A stretch of 64,000 bases of DNA from Clostridium sp. (GCA_021770825.1 JAETQD010000016.1:24470-88469); one strand, 5' to 3'. Positions 8,044 through 17,228 are shown, counted from the stretch's first letter. The notes: generated by a model not told the origin, from the sequence alone. A program made the numbers and translations.

Positions 8044-8826
8044 ATGGAACGCGAAGAAAAACAAATGATTATGGAGGCTGCCATGCGGGCCGGCCATATC
8101 CTGTTGGAAAACGGGGCGGAGATTTCCAGAGTGGAAGAGACCATCGACAGAATCTGCCGTCATTACGGAATTGAATCGGAAAATGCCTTCGTTTTGAGCA
8201 ATGGAATTTTCATGACCATGGGAAACCACAGAGAGGAATATTTTGCCAGAGTCCAGCACATTCCGGTGAGCGGAGCCCATTTAAACCGGGTGGCAGCGGT
8301 GAACCAGCTATCCAGGGAGATTGAAGAGGGAAAATACCGGGCAGAAGAGCTGGAAAAGTGTCTGGACGATATTGAGGCCATGCCGGGAAAACGCCAGGCG
8401 GTGCAGATTCTGGCTTCTGCTGTGGGAAGCGGCACCTTCTGCTATTTGTTTGGCGGAGATCTTTCGGACTGCGGCGCCGCATTCCTGTCGGGCCTTTTGC
8501 TTTATGTCTATGTGCTGAACATCAGCGCCCCCAGGCTTTCAAAGCTTGTGGGAAACATACTGGGCGGAGCCCTGGTGACACTGATCTGCATGGTCTTATA
8601 CCATCTGCATTTTGGAAGCCATATCAGCTCCATGATTATCGGATCCGTGATTCCAATGGTTCCCGGTGTGGCATTCACCAACGCCATCCGTGACATTGCC
8701 GACGGCGATTACATCGCGGGCTCCGTGAGAATGCTGGATGCCATGCTGGTGTTTCTGGCCATTGCCCTTGGTGTGGGTCTTATGTTTACCTTATATCACA
8801 GAATTACAGGAGGAATACTGCTATGA
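8044..8826 (+). CDS. Threonine/serine exporter ThrE, large subunit
   Basis: 260 residues from ATG 8044, with GGGGATGG upstream; ATG 8035 is an alternative adding three residues. It matches the ThrE N-terminal (DUF1212) domain. The soluble part has GHILLENGAEISRVEETI and a middle VQHIPVSGAHLNRV. About five hydrophobic membrane segments follow, from VQILASAVGSGTF to the end, including GSVIPMVPGVAFTNAIRD. In Corynebacterium ThrE is one protein; here, as in many Firmicutes, it is split in two. Its stop overlaps the next start by four bases (ATGA), so the two are translationally coupled. Confidence 0.9.
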   Translation: MEREEKQMIMEAAMRAGHILLENGAEISRVEETIDRICRHYGIESENAFVLSNGIFMTMGNHREEYFARVQHIPVSGAHLNRVAAVNQLSREIEEGKYRAEELEKCLDDIEAMPGKRQAVQILASAVGSGTFCYLFGGDLSDCGAAFLSGLLLYVYVLNISAPRLSKLVGNILGGALVTLICMVLYHLHFGSHISSMIIGSVIPMVPGVAFTNAIRDIADGDYIAGSVRMLDAMLVFLAIALGVGLMFTLYHRITGGILL

Positions 8827-9323
8827 GCGGACTGTTTACGGCTCCTTTCCTAATGGAAATTTTATGTGCGGCCGTGGGAACCATTGCTTTTTCCGTCCTG
8901 TTTTTCGTGCCGAAACGGGATTACGGCTTCTGCGGCCTTTGCGGAGGCGCAGGCTGGGCGGTCTATTCCCTCATGACCAGGGGAGGGACCTCTGCCACGG
9001 AAGCCACCTTCTTTGCAACCCTGGCAGTGATTTTCTTATCCAGGCTGTTTGCAGTCATGGAACGGTGTCCGGTGACCCTGTTTCTGATTCCGGGGATTTT
9101 CCCATTGGTGCCGGGAGCCGGTGTCTACTGGACTTCCTATTATATAGTGACCGATGACCTGACGCTGGCCCTCCAGACAGGATTCACCGCCTTAAAGGTG
9201 GCTGTGGCCATTGTACTGGGAATCATCTTTGTGTTTGAGCTTCCCCAGGGACTGTTCACTTTCCTGGCAGGGGGGCAAACGAAAGTGAAAGACGGGCTGC
9301 CGCTTTCCACGATACGGAGGTAA
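8823..9323 (+). CDS. Threonine/serine exporter, small subunit (ThrE_2)
   Basis: 166 residues of about four hydrophobic helices. The typical ThrE_2 (DUF3815) sequence LFLIPGIFPLVPGAGVYWT lies near residue 96. It is the C-terminal half of a split ThrE and should form a complex with the product of 8044-8826, which it overlaps by ATGA. The substrate could be threonine, serine or small related solutes; the sequence does not decide. Confidence 0.9.
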   Translation: MSGLFTAPFLMEILCAAVGTIAFSVLFFVPKRDYGFCGLCGGAGWAVYSLMTRGGTSATEATFFATLAVIFLSRLFAVMERCPVTLFLIPGIFPLVPGAGVYWTSYYIVTDDLTLALQTGFTALKVAVAIVLGIIFVFELPQGLFTFLAGGQTKVKDGLPLSTIRR

Positions 9324-9328
9324 TGAGT

Positions 9329-10645
9329 ATGAAAACATTGATAAAAAATGTCACGGTTCTTACCATGAACCAGAATGGCGACATTTATGAGAACGGATAT
9401 GTATTAATAGAAGACAATGGGATTTTTGAAGCAGGCGAGGGCGCAGGCCCTTCCAATGCAGACCGTGTGGTGGACGGCCGGGGCGGAATTTTAATGCCCG
9501 GCATGGTCAATACCCACAGCCATATCCCGATGATTCCCTTCCGCTCCATGGGAGATGACTGTCCGGACAGGCTGAGAAAATTTCTGTTTCCCCTGGAGCT
9601 TAAGGCCATGACCCCGGAGCTCATATATAAAAGTTCCCGATACGCCGCCTGTGAGCTTTTGCTTTCCGGTGTGACCACAGTGGCGGATATGTATTATTTT
9701 GAGGACTGGGTGGCCAGAGCCTGCGAGGAAATGGGAATGCGGGCCTGGGTGGGAGAAACCATCATCGATATGGAGACCTGTGATGCCAAAAACACAGAGG
9801 AATCCTTAAGACAGGGGGAAGAGCTCTTAAAAAAATGGACTGGTCATGACAGAATCCACCCCATGATTGCTCCGCACGCCACCAACACAAATCCGCCGGA
9901 AACCTTAAAGGCCGCCTATGACCTGGCCATGGCCCATGATGCTTTCTACATGCTTCACGTCAGTGAGATGGACTATGAAATGGACTTTTTCCGGAAAACC
10001 TACGATAAGACGCCGGTGGAATTTCTCTATGATCTGGGGGTTCTGGGACCGAAAACCATTGCCGCCCACTGCATTCATCTGACCGGCCATGACATCGAGC
10101 TTCTCGCCAAAACCGGTACCAGGGTGGCTCACTGTGTGGGGGCCAACACCAAATCCGGCAAGGGAATCTGTCCTGTCCGGGATTTAAAGGCAGCAGGGGT
10201 GACTGTGGCAGTGGGAACCGATGGGCCCTCCTCAGGCAATACCCTGGATTTGTTCACCCAGTTTCGGATGATTCCGCTGTTCCAGAAGACCAAATACCAT
10301 GACCGCAGCATCTTTCCTGCCAGAGAAGTGGTGGAGATGGGAACCATGGGCGGCGCATATGCTCTGGGGGCTGAAAAGGAGATCGGATCCATAGAGCCGG
10401 GAAAGCGGGCGGACCTGGTCCTGGTGGAAACGGAATCCGTCAATATGTTCCCTGTATACAATCCCTATTCTGTCCTGGTTTACTCTGCCAATCCCTCCAA
10501 CGTGGACAGCGTGTGGGTAGACGGAAAGCAGCTTGTGAAGGGACATGAACTCTTATTTGCAGACTGCCGGAAGGAAAAAGAAGAGTTAAGGGCTGTGATG
10601 GAGGCCTTCCGGGTTCAGGCAGAAAAATACTCTAATCTTTTATAG
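9329..10645 (+). CDS. Amidohydrolase, SAH/MTA deaminase type
   Basis: 438 residues in the TrzA/ATZ/MtaD family of metal-dependent deaminases. The metal site is visible as NTHSHIPM (about residue 60), with LHVSE, AHCIHL and GTDGPSSGNTLDLF in order after it, and the C-terminal PGKRADLVLV of the composite beta sandwich. Likely substrates are S-adenosylhomocysteine, methylthioadenosine or adenosine, with loss of ammonia. ATG 9323 overlaps the previous stop, but CGGAGG ends only two bases before it; ATG 9329 has ideal spacing (8) and is chosen. It is probably cotranscribed with the ThrE pair. Confidence 0.88.
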   Translation: MKTLIKNVTVLTMNQNGDIYENGYVLIEDNGIFEAGEGAGPSNADRVVDGRGGILMPGMVNTHSHIPMIPFRSMGDDCPDRLRKFLFPLELKAMTPELIYKSSRYAACELLLSGVTTVADMYYFEDWVARACEEMGMRAWVGETIIDMETCDAKNTEESLRQGEELLKKWTGHDRIHPMIAPHATNTNPPETLKAAYDLAMAHDAFYMLHVSEMDYEMDFFRKTYDKTPVEFLYDLGVLGPKTIAAHCIHLTGHDIELLAKTGTRVAHCVGANTKSGKGICPVRDLKAAGVTVAVGTDGPSSGNTLDLFTQFRMIPLFQKTKYHDRSIFPAREVVEMGTMGGAYALGAEKEIGSIEPGKRADLVLVETESVNMFPVYNPYSVLVYSANPSNVDSVWVDGKQLVKGHELLFADCRKEKEELRAVMEAFRVQAEKYSNLL

Positions 10646-10694
10646 AACGGAGTCAAAAATATGTGCAAAATCACAGTGAATTGTCGAAATCCGA

Positions 10695-10723
10695 TTGACA
10701 TTTATTATTATCAATGGTATTTT
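10695..10723 (+). promoter_or_regulatory. Promoter of the pot operon
   Basis: TTGACA (10695-10700), a 17-base spacer, and TATTTT (10718-10723). Confidence 0.65.
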
Positions 10724-10761
10724 TATGTTGTTATATAAGGACGTGATATAGACGGGCTTAC

Positions 10762-10791
10762 AAAAGGGACGAAAATATAAAAGTCCCTTTT
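10762..10791 (+). promoter_or_regulatory. Hairpin in the pot leader
   Basis: AAAAGGGAC (10762-10770) and GTCCCTTTT (10783-10791) form a perfect 9-bp stem with an A-rich loop between promoter and potB. The 3' arm ends in four T, so it could attenuate transcription. Confidence 0.6.
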
Positions 10792-10833
10792 CTGCTTGGT
10801 GTCGCGAATGAAAAAGAAAGGTAGGATGGAGTC

Positions 10834-11667
10834 TTGCTTGAGAAAAAAACAAAGATTTACTGGCTGTTTATTTTGCCGGGATGCCTGTTTCTTGCAGTAT
10901 TCATGCTGATCCCCCTGTTTTCTCTGATCTTTAAAACGTTTTTCGATGAGAGCGGGGCGTTTTCCCTGGGAAACTATTTTGAACTGGTAAAGAGTACCTA
11001 TTTCCAGCAGGTGTTCTGGCGCAGTATCCGTTTAAGCCTGATCAGCACGGCGGTCAGCGCAGTGCTGGGCTTCCCGACTGCCTATTATATTTCCAAATAT
11101 TCCAAAAACAAGGGTGTGCTCATGGCCCTGGCCGTGTTCCCCATGTTCACAAGTCCGGTAATCCGTTCCTTTAGTTGGATGGTAATTCTCGGAAAAAAAG
11201 GCGTGATCAATACCATGCTGGTAAGCATGGGCCTGACTGCAAAGCCCATCAGCCTGTTATACAACGAATTTTCCATGGTGGTAGGCTTTATCCAGCTCTT
11301 CCTTCCCACCATGATTCTTTCCCTGATCGGAGTTATGGACAATATTTCTGAAGACTTGAATCTGGCGGCCGGAAACCTGGGAGCATCCAGGGCAAGCACC
11401 TTCCGCCATGTGATTTTACCCTTAAGCATTCCAGGACTGGTGACAGGAAGTGTGCTGGTATTTACCGGCTGTCTCACCGCTTACACGACACCTCAGCTTC
11501 TGGGAGGCACAGATACCCGAGTCCTTGCCACAATGATTTACCAGCAGGCCATGTCCTTGGGCGACTGGACCCAGGCCTCTGTGGTGGCTGTGGTGATGAT
11601 TGTGATTACCATTGTGATTTCCAATGGAATCAACTACATTAGCAGAAAGCTGAATCCGACGATATAA
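10834..11667 (+). CDS. potB: Polyamine ABC transporter permease PotB
   Basis: 277 residues with about six membrane segments. It carries the binding-protein-dependent permease EAA-type loop (LNLAAGNLGASRASTFRHVILPLSIPG) near residue 175, which contacts the ATPase. The start is TTG 10834, with AGGATGGAG just upstream; the alternative is a downstream Leu/TTG. It is the first gene of a four-gene operon, potB-potA-potD-potC, for spermidine/putrescine uptake. Family assignment follows from its neighbours and from the LLGGTDTRVLATMIYQ region typical of PotB. Confidence 0.9.
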   Translation: MLEKKTKIYWLFILPGCLFLAVFMLIPLFSLIFKTFFDESGAFSLGNYFELVKSTYFQQVFWRSIRLSLISTAVSAVLGFPTAYYISKYSKNKGVLMALAVFPMFTSPVIRSFSWMVILGKKGVINTMLVSMGLTAKPISLLYNEFSMVVGFIQLFLPTMILSLIGVMDNISEDLNLAAGNLGASRASTFRHVILPLSIPGLVTGSVLVFTGCLTAYTTPQLLGGTDTRVLATMIYQQAMSLGDWTQASVVAVVMIVITIVISNGINYISRKLNPTI

Positions 11668-11683
11668 CGGAAAGGAGAATCAT

Positions 11684-12721
11684 ATGTCACTTTTGGAATT
11701 GCAGGAGATCACTGCTGGATATGACAAAAACGTAATATTAAAGGACCTGAATTTTCAGGTGGAGAAAGGAGAGCTGGTATCCCTCCTCGGCTCCAGCGGA
11801 TGTGGAAAAACCACAACGCTCCGTCTGATTGCGGGATTTTCCAATCCCATGTCCGGTAAATTCATCTTCAACGGCCAGGATTACACCCAGGTGCCGTTAA
11901 ATAAAAGAAACTTCGGCTTTGTGTTCCAGAGCTACGCTCTGTTCCCGCACATGACCGTGTTTGACAACATGGCCTTCGGTCTTAAAATGAGGAAGCTTCC
12001 CCAGGAACAGATTAAAAAAGAGGTCATGGAAATGTTGGAAACCGTGGATTTAAAGGGATTTGAGAACCGTTTCCCCAAGGAAATGTCCGGCGGACAGAGA
12101 CAGCGTGTGGCCCTGGCAAGAGCCCTTGTCATAAAGCCTGACCTTCTGCTTTTGGACGAGCCCCTTTCCAACCTGGATGCCAAGCTGCGTGTGAAGATGC
12201 GTGTGGAAATCCGCCGCCTGCAGCAGAAATTCGGTTTCACGGCCATCTATGTGACCCATGACCAGGAGGAGTGCTTTGCAATCTCCGACAAGGTGGCCAT
12301 TATGAACCATGGAATCATTGAACAGATGGACAGCCCGTCTGTGATTTATAACCATCCGAAGACGGAATTCATCGCCCGTTTCGTGGGCTTTGAAAACTTC
12401 CTGGATTTAAAGCGCACCGGAGAGGCAGGAAAGTACCAGGCCAAGGACGGAAGCGTGATTCAGGTGACAGAAAGTAAGGACGGAGAGGAATTTAAAGCAT
12501 GTATCCGTCCCGAGGATATCTTAATTGCTCCGGACGATTCCGGCGCAGTGAATCCCTTAAAGGGCGAAATTATGGTAAGTACATTCCTTGGAAAGCGCAA
12601 CCAGTACAATGTCCGCACCGCCATCGGTGAGTTCGAGGTCAGCACGGACCAGGAGAGTGTTTACAAAATCGGAGATAAGGTGACCCTGTCCCTGACTCCG
12701 GGAAAAATTATTTTGCTTTAA
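11684..12721 (+). CDS. potA: Polyamine ABC transporter ATPase PotA
   Basis: 345 residues. The Walker A motif GSSGCGKT is at 36-43, the Q-loop FQSYALFPHM near 81-90, the signature SGGQRQR near 135, Walker B LLLLDEP shortly after, and the switch His in VTHDQEE. The last 100 or so residues form the TOBE regulatory domain. ATG 11684 has AAAGGAG upstream. It powers the PotB-PotC channel. Confidence 0.92.
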   Translation: MSLLELQEITAGYDKNVILKDLNFQVEKGELVSLLGSSGCGKTTTLRLIAGFSNPMSGKFIFNGQDYTQVPLNKRNFGFVFQSYALFPHMTVFDNMAFGLKMRKLPQEQIKKEVMEMLETVDLKGFENRFPKEMSGGQRQRVALARALVIKPDLLLLDEPLSNLDAKLRVKMRVEIRRLQQKFGFTAIYVTHDQEECFAISDKVAIMNHGIIEQMDSPSVIYNHPKTEFIARFVGFENFLDLKRTGEAGKYQAKDGSVIQVTESKDGEEFKACIRPEDILIAPDDSGAVNPLKGEIMVSTFLGKRNQYNVRTAIGEFEVSTDQESVYKIGDKVTLSLTPGKIILL

Positions 12722-12740
12722 AGCGAAGGAGAGAAAAATT

Positions 12741-13898
12741 ATGAAAAAGAGAGTTTTAAGCGTGGTTCTCGCAGCAGCCATGGCAGCGTCCTTAACCGCA
12801 TGTGGAAGCTCTTCTGACAGTGCAGCTACCACAGCAGCAGCCACCACAGCGGCAGAAACCGAAGCAGCAGCCGAGACAAAGGCTGAGGCAGAAACCGAGG
12901 CAGCAGGAGAAGAGAATGCCCTTCCGTCCTTTGAGGGACAGGAGCTTCGTATTTCCACCTTTGCATTCAATGCAGAGCTGCTTCAGAAGAATGTATACGA
13001 GCCCTTTGAGGCTGCCACCGGCGCAAAGTTAATTGTAGAGGGCGGTAAGAACGCAGAGCGTGCCACAAAAGTGAAAGAGTCCCCGGATAACTATGATATT
13101 ATCATCATCGGTGATTCCTTCGTTGCAGACTTAATTCAGGACGGAATCATTGATACCGTTGATTCCAGCAAGATCACAAACCTGGATGCCGTTTACGACA
13201 AGGCAAAGGCACCCATGGGAGAGGAGTACGGCCCGGCTTATACCTTCAACCGTCTGGGTATTGTGTATGATAAGGCCACCTGCCCCATCGAGATCACTTC
13301 CTGGGAAGATCTGTTTAATCCGGAACTGGAGGGCTCCATTGCAATCCCGGATATTACAACTACCACAGGTCCCTTATTCTACTATGGAATTGCCAAGATG
13401 GCAGGCTTAACTCCCGGACAGGACGACGATGCTATCTTTGCAAAGCTTGAAGAGTTAAAGCCCAACGTAATGAAAACATACACCAGCGCCAACGACACCA
13501 TCACCATGTTAAACCAGGGTGAGATCTCCGTGGCTGTTCTTCTGGACTATGTATATACCACAGCAAAGTCCGCATCTGAGGATTATGTCTGGGTAGATCC
13601 GGCTGAGGGCGTATACAGCGGCTTCAACATGGTAAATATCGTGAAGGGCTGCCAGAACAGAGAACTGGCTGAGGCCTTCCTTGACTTCTATATCTCCAAA
13701 GAGGTGCAGCTTGCCGAGGCTCTGGACGGTGTTGACTCTCCGGTTCGTACAGACGTAGAGCTGACTCCTGAGCAGTCCGCAAACTTCACATATGGCAAAG
13801 ACGTGATTGACGGACTTCTGATTCCGGACTGGTCCGTGATCGTTGACAACAAGGCAGACTGGACTGCAAAGTGGAACGAGCTGTTCTCCGTACAGTAA
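12741..13898 (+). CDS. potD: Polyamine-binding lipoprotein PotD
   Basis: 385 residues, a solute-binding protein of the PotD/PotF family. It has a signal peptide with lipobox LTAC (Cys21), then a linker of about 30 residues made of Ala, Thr and Glu, then the binding domain starting at LRISTF. The order of features (GDSFVADLIQDGIIDTVD, YTFNRLGIVYDK, SWEDLFNPELEGSIAIPD) matches spermidine/putrescine-binding proteins. It is unusually placed, between potA and potC. The Shine-Dalgarno GAAGGAGAG lies before ATG 12741. Confidence 0.9.
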   Translation: MKKRVLSVVLAAAMAASLTACGSSSDSAATTAAATTAAETEAAAETKAEAETEAAGEENALPSFEGQELRISTFAFNAELLQKNVYEPFEAATGAKLIVEGGKNAERATKVKESPDNYDIIIIGDSFVADLIQDGIIDTVDSSKITNLDAVYDKAKAPMGEEYGPAYTFNRLGIVYDKATCPIEITSWEDLFNPELEGSIAIPDITTTTGPLFYYGIAKMAGLTPGQDDDAIFAKLEELKPNVMKTYTSANDTITMLNQGEISVAVLLDYVYTTAKSASEDYVWVDPAEGVYSGFNMVNIVKGCQNRELAEAFLDFYISKEVQLAEALDGVDSPVRTDVELTPEQSANFTYGKDVIDGLLIPDWSVIVDNKADWTAKWNELFSVQ

Positions 13899-13924
13899 TC
13901 AGTCAGAAATAAAGGAGTTTATTC

Positions 13925-14704
13925 ATGAAAAAGAGTAAATCACTGATGTTTGTAACGTTGCTGGTATATATCTTTCTGATCGGTCCGCTGCTTGTGATCA
14001 TGGCGGCGTCCTTCAGCGATACCAACTATCTGAAATTCCCAGGCGAGGGCTTTACCCTCCGCTGGTATGAGCAGATTTTACAGGTGAAGTCCTTCGGCAG
14101 TGCGGCCAAATACAGCTTAATTATTGCATTTGCTGCAACGGCCCTGGCCCTTCTTCTGGGACTTCCGGCTGCCTATGCCCTGAATCGTTACCGCTTTAAG
14201 GGAAAAGAGGCCATCAAGGGCCTGTTCCTTTCCCCGGTTCTGATTCCTGTGATCGTACTCGGTTTCGTGATGCTCCGCTATGTGGTGAACCGTTTCGGGC
14301 TTCCGGCCCTTCCGAGCCTTTTAATCGGCCATACGATTCTGTCCATCCCCTATGTAATGCGGGTGGTCACCTCCAGCCTGGCGAACTTCGATTTCTCCAT
14401 GGAGGAGGCAGCCAGAATCCTGGGGGCAGGCAATATGTATACATTTTTCCATATCCTGCTTCCCAACATCAAATCAGGAATTGTTTCCGCATGTATCATG
14501 GCGATCATCAATTCCTTCAATAACGTATCCCTGTCCGCATTCTTAACCAGCGCAGGGGTGTCCATGCTGCCCATTGAGATGATGGCCTATGTGGAATACC
14601 ACTTTGACCCCACCATCGCAGCACTGGCCACACTGCTGATGGTTGTGACCCTGGGCGTGATGCTGCTGATTGAAAAAACGCTGGGACTTCAGAGCGTGGT
14701 TTAG
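13925..14704 (+). CDS. potC: Polyamine ABC transporter permease PotC
   Basis: 259 residues, with six predicted membrane segments and the EAA loop MEEAARILGAGNMYTFFHILLPNIKSG near residue 160. AAAGGAG lies before ATG 13925. It is the second permease of the polyamine importer and the last gene before a strong terminator. Confidence 0.9.
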   Translation: MKKSKSLMFVTLLVYIFLIGPLLVIMAASFSDTNYLKFPGEGFTLRWYEQILQVKSFGSAAKYSLIIAFAATALALLLGLPAAYALNRYRFKGKEAIKGLFLSPVLIPVIVLGFVMLRYVVNRFGLPALPSLLIGHTILSIPYVMRVVTSSLANFDFSMEEAARILGAGNMYTFFHILLPNIKSGIVSACIMAIINSFNNVSLSAFLTSAGVSMLPIEMMAYVEYHFDPTIAALATLLMVVTLGVMLLIEKTLGLQSVV

Positions 14705-14722
14705 CCCATATTAAACAAAAGG

Positions 14723-14766
14723 AAAAGCCTGTGGAGAATCCGAAAGGAAACTCCGCAGGCTTTTTG
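14723..14766 (+). terminator. Terminator of the pot operon
   Basis: AAAAGCCTGTGGAG (14723-14736) pairs with CTCCGCAGGCTTTTT (14751-14765), a 14-bp stem with one G-U pair followed by T residues. Confidence 0.9.
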
Positions 14767-14793
14767 ATAGTGGAACATCTGGCAGCGCGCGTT

Positions 14794-15708
14794 CTAAAGG
14801 GGCAAAGGACATATCTGCTTCGGCAAAAGCTCCGGGGGCAGGGAGGCTCCCTTTACGGAGACCACAGCACTGGCCACCTGATTGGCGTAGGCGATGGCAT
14901 CCCGCAGGGGGATATCCTTTGTGAGACAGGCCAGGATGGTTCCCACATGGGAATCTCCGGCGCCGATGGTGTCTGCCACGTGTTCGGCCGGAATGGAGGG
15001 AATTAGGTAGCTTGTGCCGTCCTGTTCCATACAGTAGGTGCCCCGTTCTCCCAGGGTCACAATGATCGTGTTTTTGGTAATTGCATGGAGGGCCGCCGCG
15101 GCCTTTTCGTAAGAGTCCTCGCCGCTCATCATCATGGCCTCACGCTCATTGATATGCAGCATGGGACGCATGGCCATGAGCCGTTTTCCCTTTTCGTTTC
15201 CGATATGGTCTGCTCTGGGACCGGGGGCATAGCAGACAGAAAGGGAGGGGTGCTCTTCCAGGTATTCGATCAGATTCATGCCTGTGGGCTCCTCGATCTC
15301 AAAGCCGCACACATAGACCAGGCCGTAGGAAGCGGCATCGTAGGGCTCCATCCACTCCTTCTGGAAGGAATACTCAACTCCGTGATAGGACATGAAGGTG
15401 CGCTCCCCGGTGGCTTCCACCAGACAGTAGCAGCAGCCGTTTTCCTTTTGGGGAACCCGCACAGCGATGGGGATATTCTTTTCGGTGAGGACCTTGGCCA
15501 CATAGTCGCCGTAGGTACCGCCGCCCACAGGACTTATGAAGGTGTGGGGAGCGTCCAAAAGGCGCATCATGTATGCCACGTTGTAGGCACAGCCCCCGAT
15601 GGCCATGGACTGGGAGCTGGGATGGATGTTCTCCTCGGTTTTGGGAAGATGATCGATATTGATAATGACATCCACACAGGTGGAGCCGATGATTAATGCC
15701 GGTTTCAT
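14794..15708 (-). CDS. PfkB-family carbohydrate/nucleoside kinase
   Basis: 304 residues from ATG 15708 (MKPALIIGST), with AAAGGAG nine bases upstream; an open extension to 15744 has no such site. The N-terminal signature is GGCAYNVA (about 40), and the C-terminal one DTIGAGDSHVG (about 255) carries the catalytic Asp of the ribokinase fold. It probably phosphorylates a sugar or nucleoside such as pseudouridine, ribose or fructose; the sequence alone does not say which. It is transcribed divergently from the AbgA-like gene and ends close to the pot terminator. Confidence 0.88.
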   Translation of the reverse strand: MKPALIIGSTCVDVIINIDHLPKTEENIHPSSQSMAIGGCAYNVAYMMRLLDAPHTFISPVGGGTYGDYVAKVLTEKNIPIAVRVPQKENGCCYCLVEATGERTFMSYHGVEYSFQKEWMEPYDAASYGLVYVCGFEIEEPTGMNLIEYLEEHPSLSVCYAPGPRADHIGNEKGKRLMAMRPMLHINEREAMMMSGEDSYEKAAAALHAITKNTIIVTLGERGTYCMEQDGTSYLIPSIPAEHVADTIGAGDSHVGTILACLTKDIPLRDAIAYANQVASAVVSVKGASLPPELLPKQICPLPL

Positions 15709-15757
15709 AAAACAGCACTCCTTTATCTGGAAGTTTATGGACAATTACAACGGTTTC

Positions 15758-15786
15758 ATTATACACAGAAAGCCGCCCATGTTCAA
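15758..15786 (-). promoter_or_regulatory. Promoter of the PfkB gene
   Basis: On the minus strand, TTGAAC (15786-15781), 17 bases, and TATAAT (15763-15758). Confidence 0.78.
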
Positions 15787-15789
15787 TGA

Positions 15790-15818
15790 TTGTTTTTTGT
15801 ATCCGGATATGATAAGAT
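15790..15818 (+). promoter_or_regulatory. Promoter of the abgA-like gene
   Basis: TTGTTT (15790-15795), 17 bases, and TAAGAT (15813-15818). The two divergent promoters are almost back to back. Confidence 0.6.
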
Positions 15819-15857
15819 TTAGAGAAGAAAGCGGATTACAGAAGGAGCAGACAAAAA

Positions 15858-17168
15858 ATGAATGAAAAAATCATAGAATATGCCAGGGCTCTGGACCAGG
15901 TGAGCAGGGACAGAAGACGGGATTTCCATAAACATGCAGAAACTGCCTGGTATGAAATGCGGACCTCGGCCATCATTGCAAAGACCTTGACGGAGCTGGG
16001 CTATGAAGTCCTCACGGGAAGCCAGGTCTGCCTTGATGAGGCGCGGATTGGCCTTCCTGCAAAAGAAGAATTAAGGGCCCACGGAGAACTGGCCCTTGAG
16101 CAGGGAGCTCCGGCGGAATATCTGACAGAGGAAATGAAACAGGGCTTTACGGGGGTCATCGGTATTTTACGGTGCGGTGCGGGGCCTGTGGTGGCCCTGC
16201 GGTTTGATATTGATGCCCTTGGCCTTTTCGAGGATGAAAAAGAAGGCCACCGTCCTTACCGGGAGGGATTTTCTTCTGTGAATCCCGGCATGATGCATGC
16301 CTGCGGGCATGACGGCCATGCGGCCATAGGCCTTGGAACGGCAGAGGTACTGATGAAGATAAAAGACGAGCTTCACGGAACCGTAAAGCTTATTTTCCAG
16401 CCCGGCGAGGAGGGCGGAAAGGGAGCAAGGGCCATTGTGGCCCATGGTCACCTGGACGATGTGGACTATTTTGTGGGAACCCATATCGCGCCGGACGACG
16501 GGCCGGACGATGGAGACGTGACACCGGGTACCTGGGGGTCTCTGGCCAACAGCCGGTATGATGTGGAGTTTTTGGGACAGGCAGCCCATGCAGGCGGCTT
16601 CCCGGAAAACGGAAAAAGCGCCATTGTGGCGGCCGCCAATGCAGTGATCAATTTGACAGCTATTCCCCGCCACAGCGGCGGTATCACCAGGGTCAATGTG
16701 GGAACCATCCATGGAGGAAGCGGAAGAAATGTGATTCCGGAAAAAGCCGTGATTCAGATGGAGGTCCGCGGTGAGACCACGGAAATCTGCAATTACATGG
16801 ATTCTGAGGCCAGAAGAATCTGCCAGGCTGCCGCCGACATGACAGGCTGCCAGTGCCGTATGATCTCCATGGGAGCCTGCGAGTCCCAAAGGAGCGATGT
16901 GGACTTTTTGGAACAGATTGCGGAAATTGTAGAGCGCGAGCTTCCGCAGCTGAAAATCAGCACTGTGAAAAACGCCCAGAACTGGGGCAGCGAGGACATT
17001 TCCTTTATGATGAACCGGGTCCAGGCCCATGGGGGAAAAGCTACCTACATGCGCTCCATGACAAAAACGGCCTCTGCCCAGCACACCACGGCCTTTGATT
17101 TTGATGAGAAGGTACTGGTGAATGCCATTGAGACCTTTTCTGCCATTGCCTGGTCTCTTTTAAAATAG
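15858..17168 (+). CDS. abgA: AbgA-like M20D peptidase
   Basis: 436 residues, the same length as E. coli AbgA and alike along its whole length: RRDFHKHAETAWYE, GHRPYREGFSS, MMHACGHDGHAAIGLG, IFQPGEEGGKGAR, RVNVGTIHGGSGRNV, GSEDISFMM, and QHTTAFDFDE. The His/Asp/Glu residues for two metal ions are all present. AbgA with AbgB cleaves p-aminobenzoyl-glutamate, a folate breakdown product, in E. coli. No abgB is next to it, so it may act alone on another N-acyl amino acid. ATG 15858 has AGAAGGAG upstream. Confidence 0.87.
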   Translation: MNEKIIEYARALDQVSRDRRRDFHKHAETAWYEMRTSAIIAKTLTELGYEVLTGSQVCLDEARIGLPAKEELRAHGELALEQGAPAEYLTEEMKQGFTGVIGILRCGAGPVVALRFDIDALGLFEDEKEGHRPYREGFSSVNPGMMHACGHDGHAAIGLGTAEVLMKIKDELHGTVKLIFQPGEEGGKGARAIVAHGHLDDVDYFVGTHIAPDDGPDDGDVTPGTWGSLANSRYDVEFLGQAAHAGGFPENGKSAIVAAANAVINLTAIPRHSGGITRVNVGTIHGGSGRNVIPEKAVIQMEVRGETTEICNYMDSEARRICQAAADMTGCQCRMISMGACESQRSDVDFLEQIAEIVERELPQLKISTVKNAQNWGSEDISFMMNRVQAHGGKATYMRSMTKTASAQHTTAFDFDEKVLVNAIETFSAIAWSLLK

Positions 17169-17199
17169 CAGAGGGCTTTGCAGACGGGGCATTTTGGTG

Positions 17200-17228
17200 T
17201 TTACAGATTTTTTCGGTTATGCTATAAT
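17200..17228 (+). promoter_or_regulatory. Promoter of the SEC-C gene
   Basis: TTTACA (17200-17205), 17 bases, and TATAAT (17223-17228). Confidence 0.75.

Noticed and set aside
10762..10791. Hairpin before potB as a known riboswitch
   Set aside because: Only a single short stem is seen, without any conserved aptamer blocks.
15085..15696. Plus-strand open frame opposite the PfkB gene
   Set aside because: It is a shadow; the minus strand has the kinase signatures, start site and promoter.
16167..17084. Long minus-strand open frame opposite the abgA-like gene
   Set aside because: It is a shadow in a GC-rich gene: it has no ribosome site, no family match and biased composition, and the plus frame matches AbgA all along.
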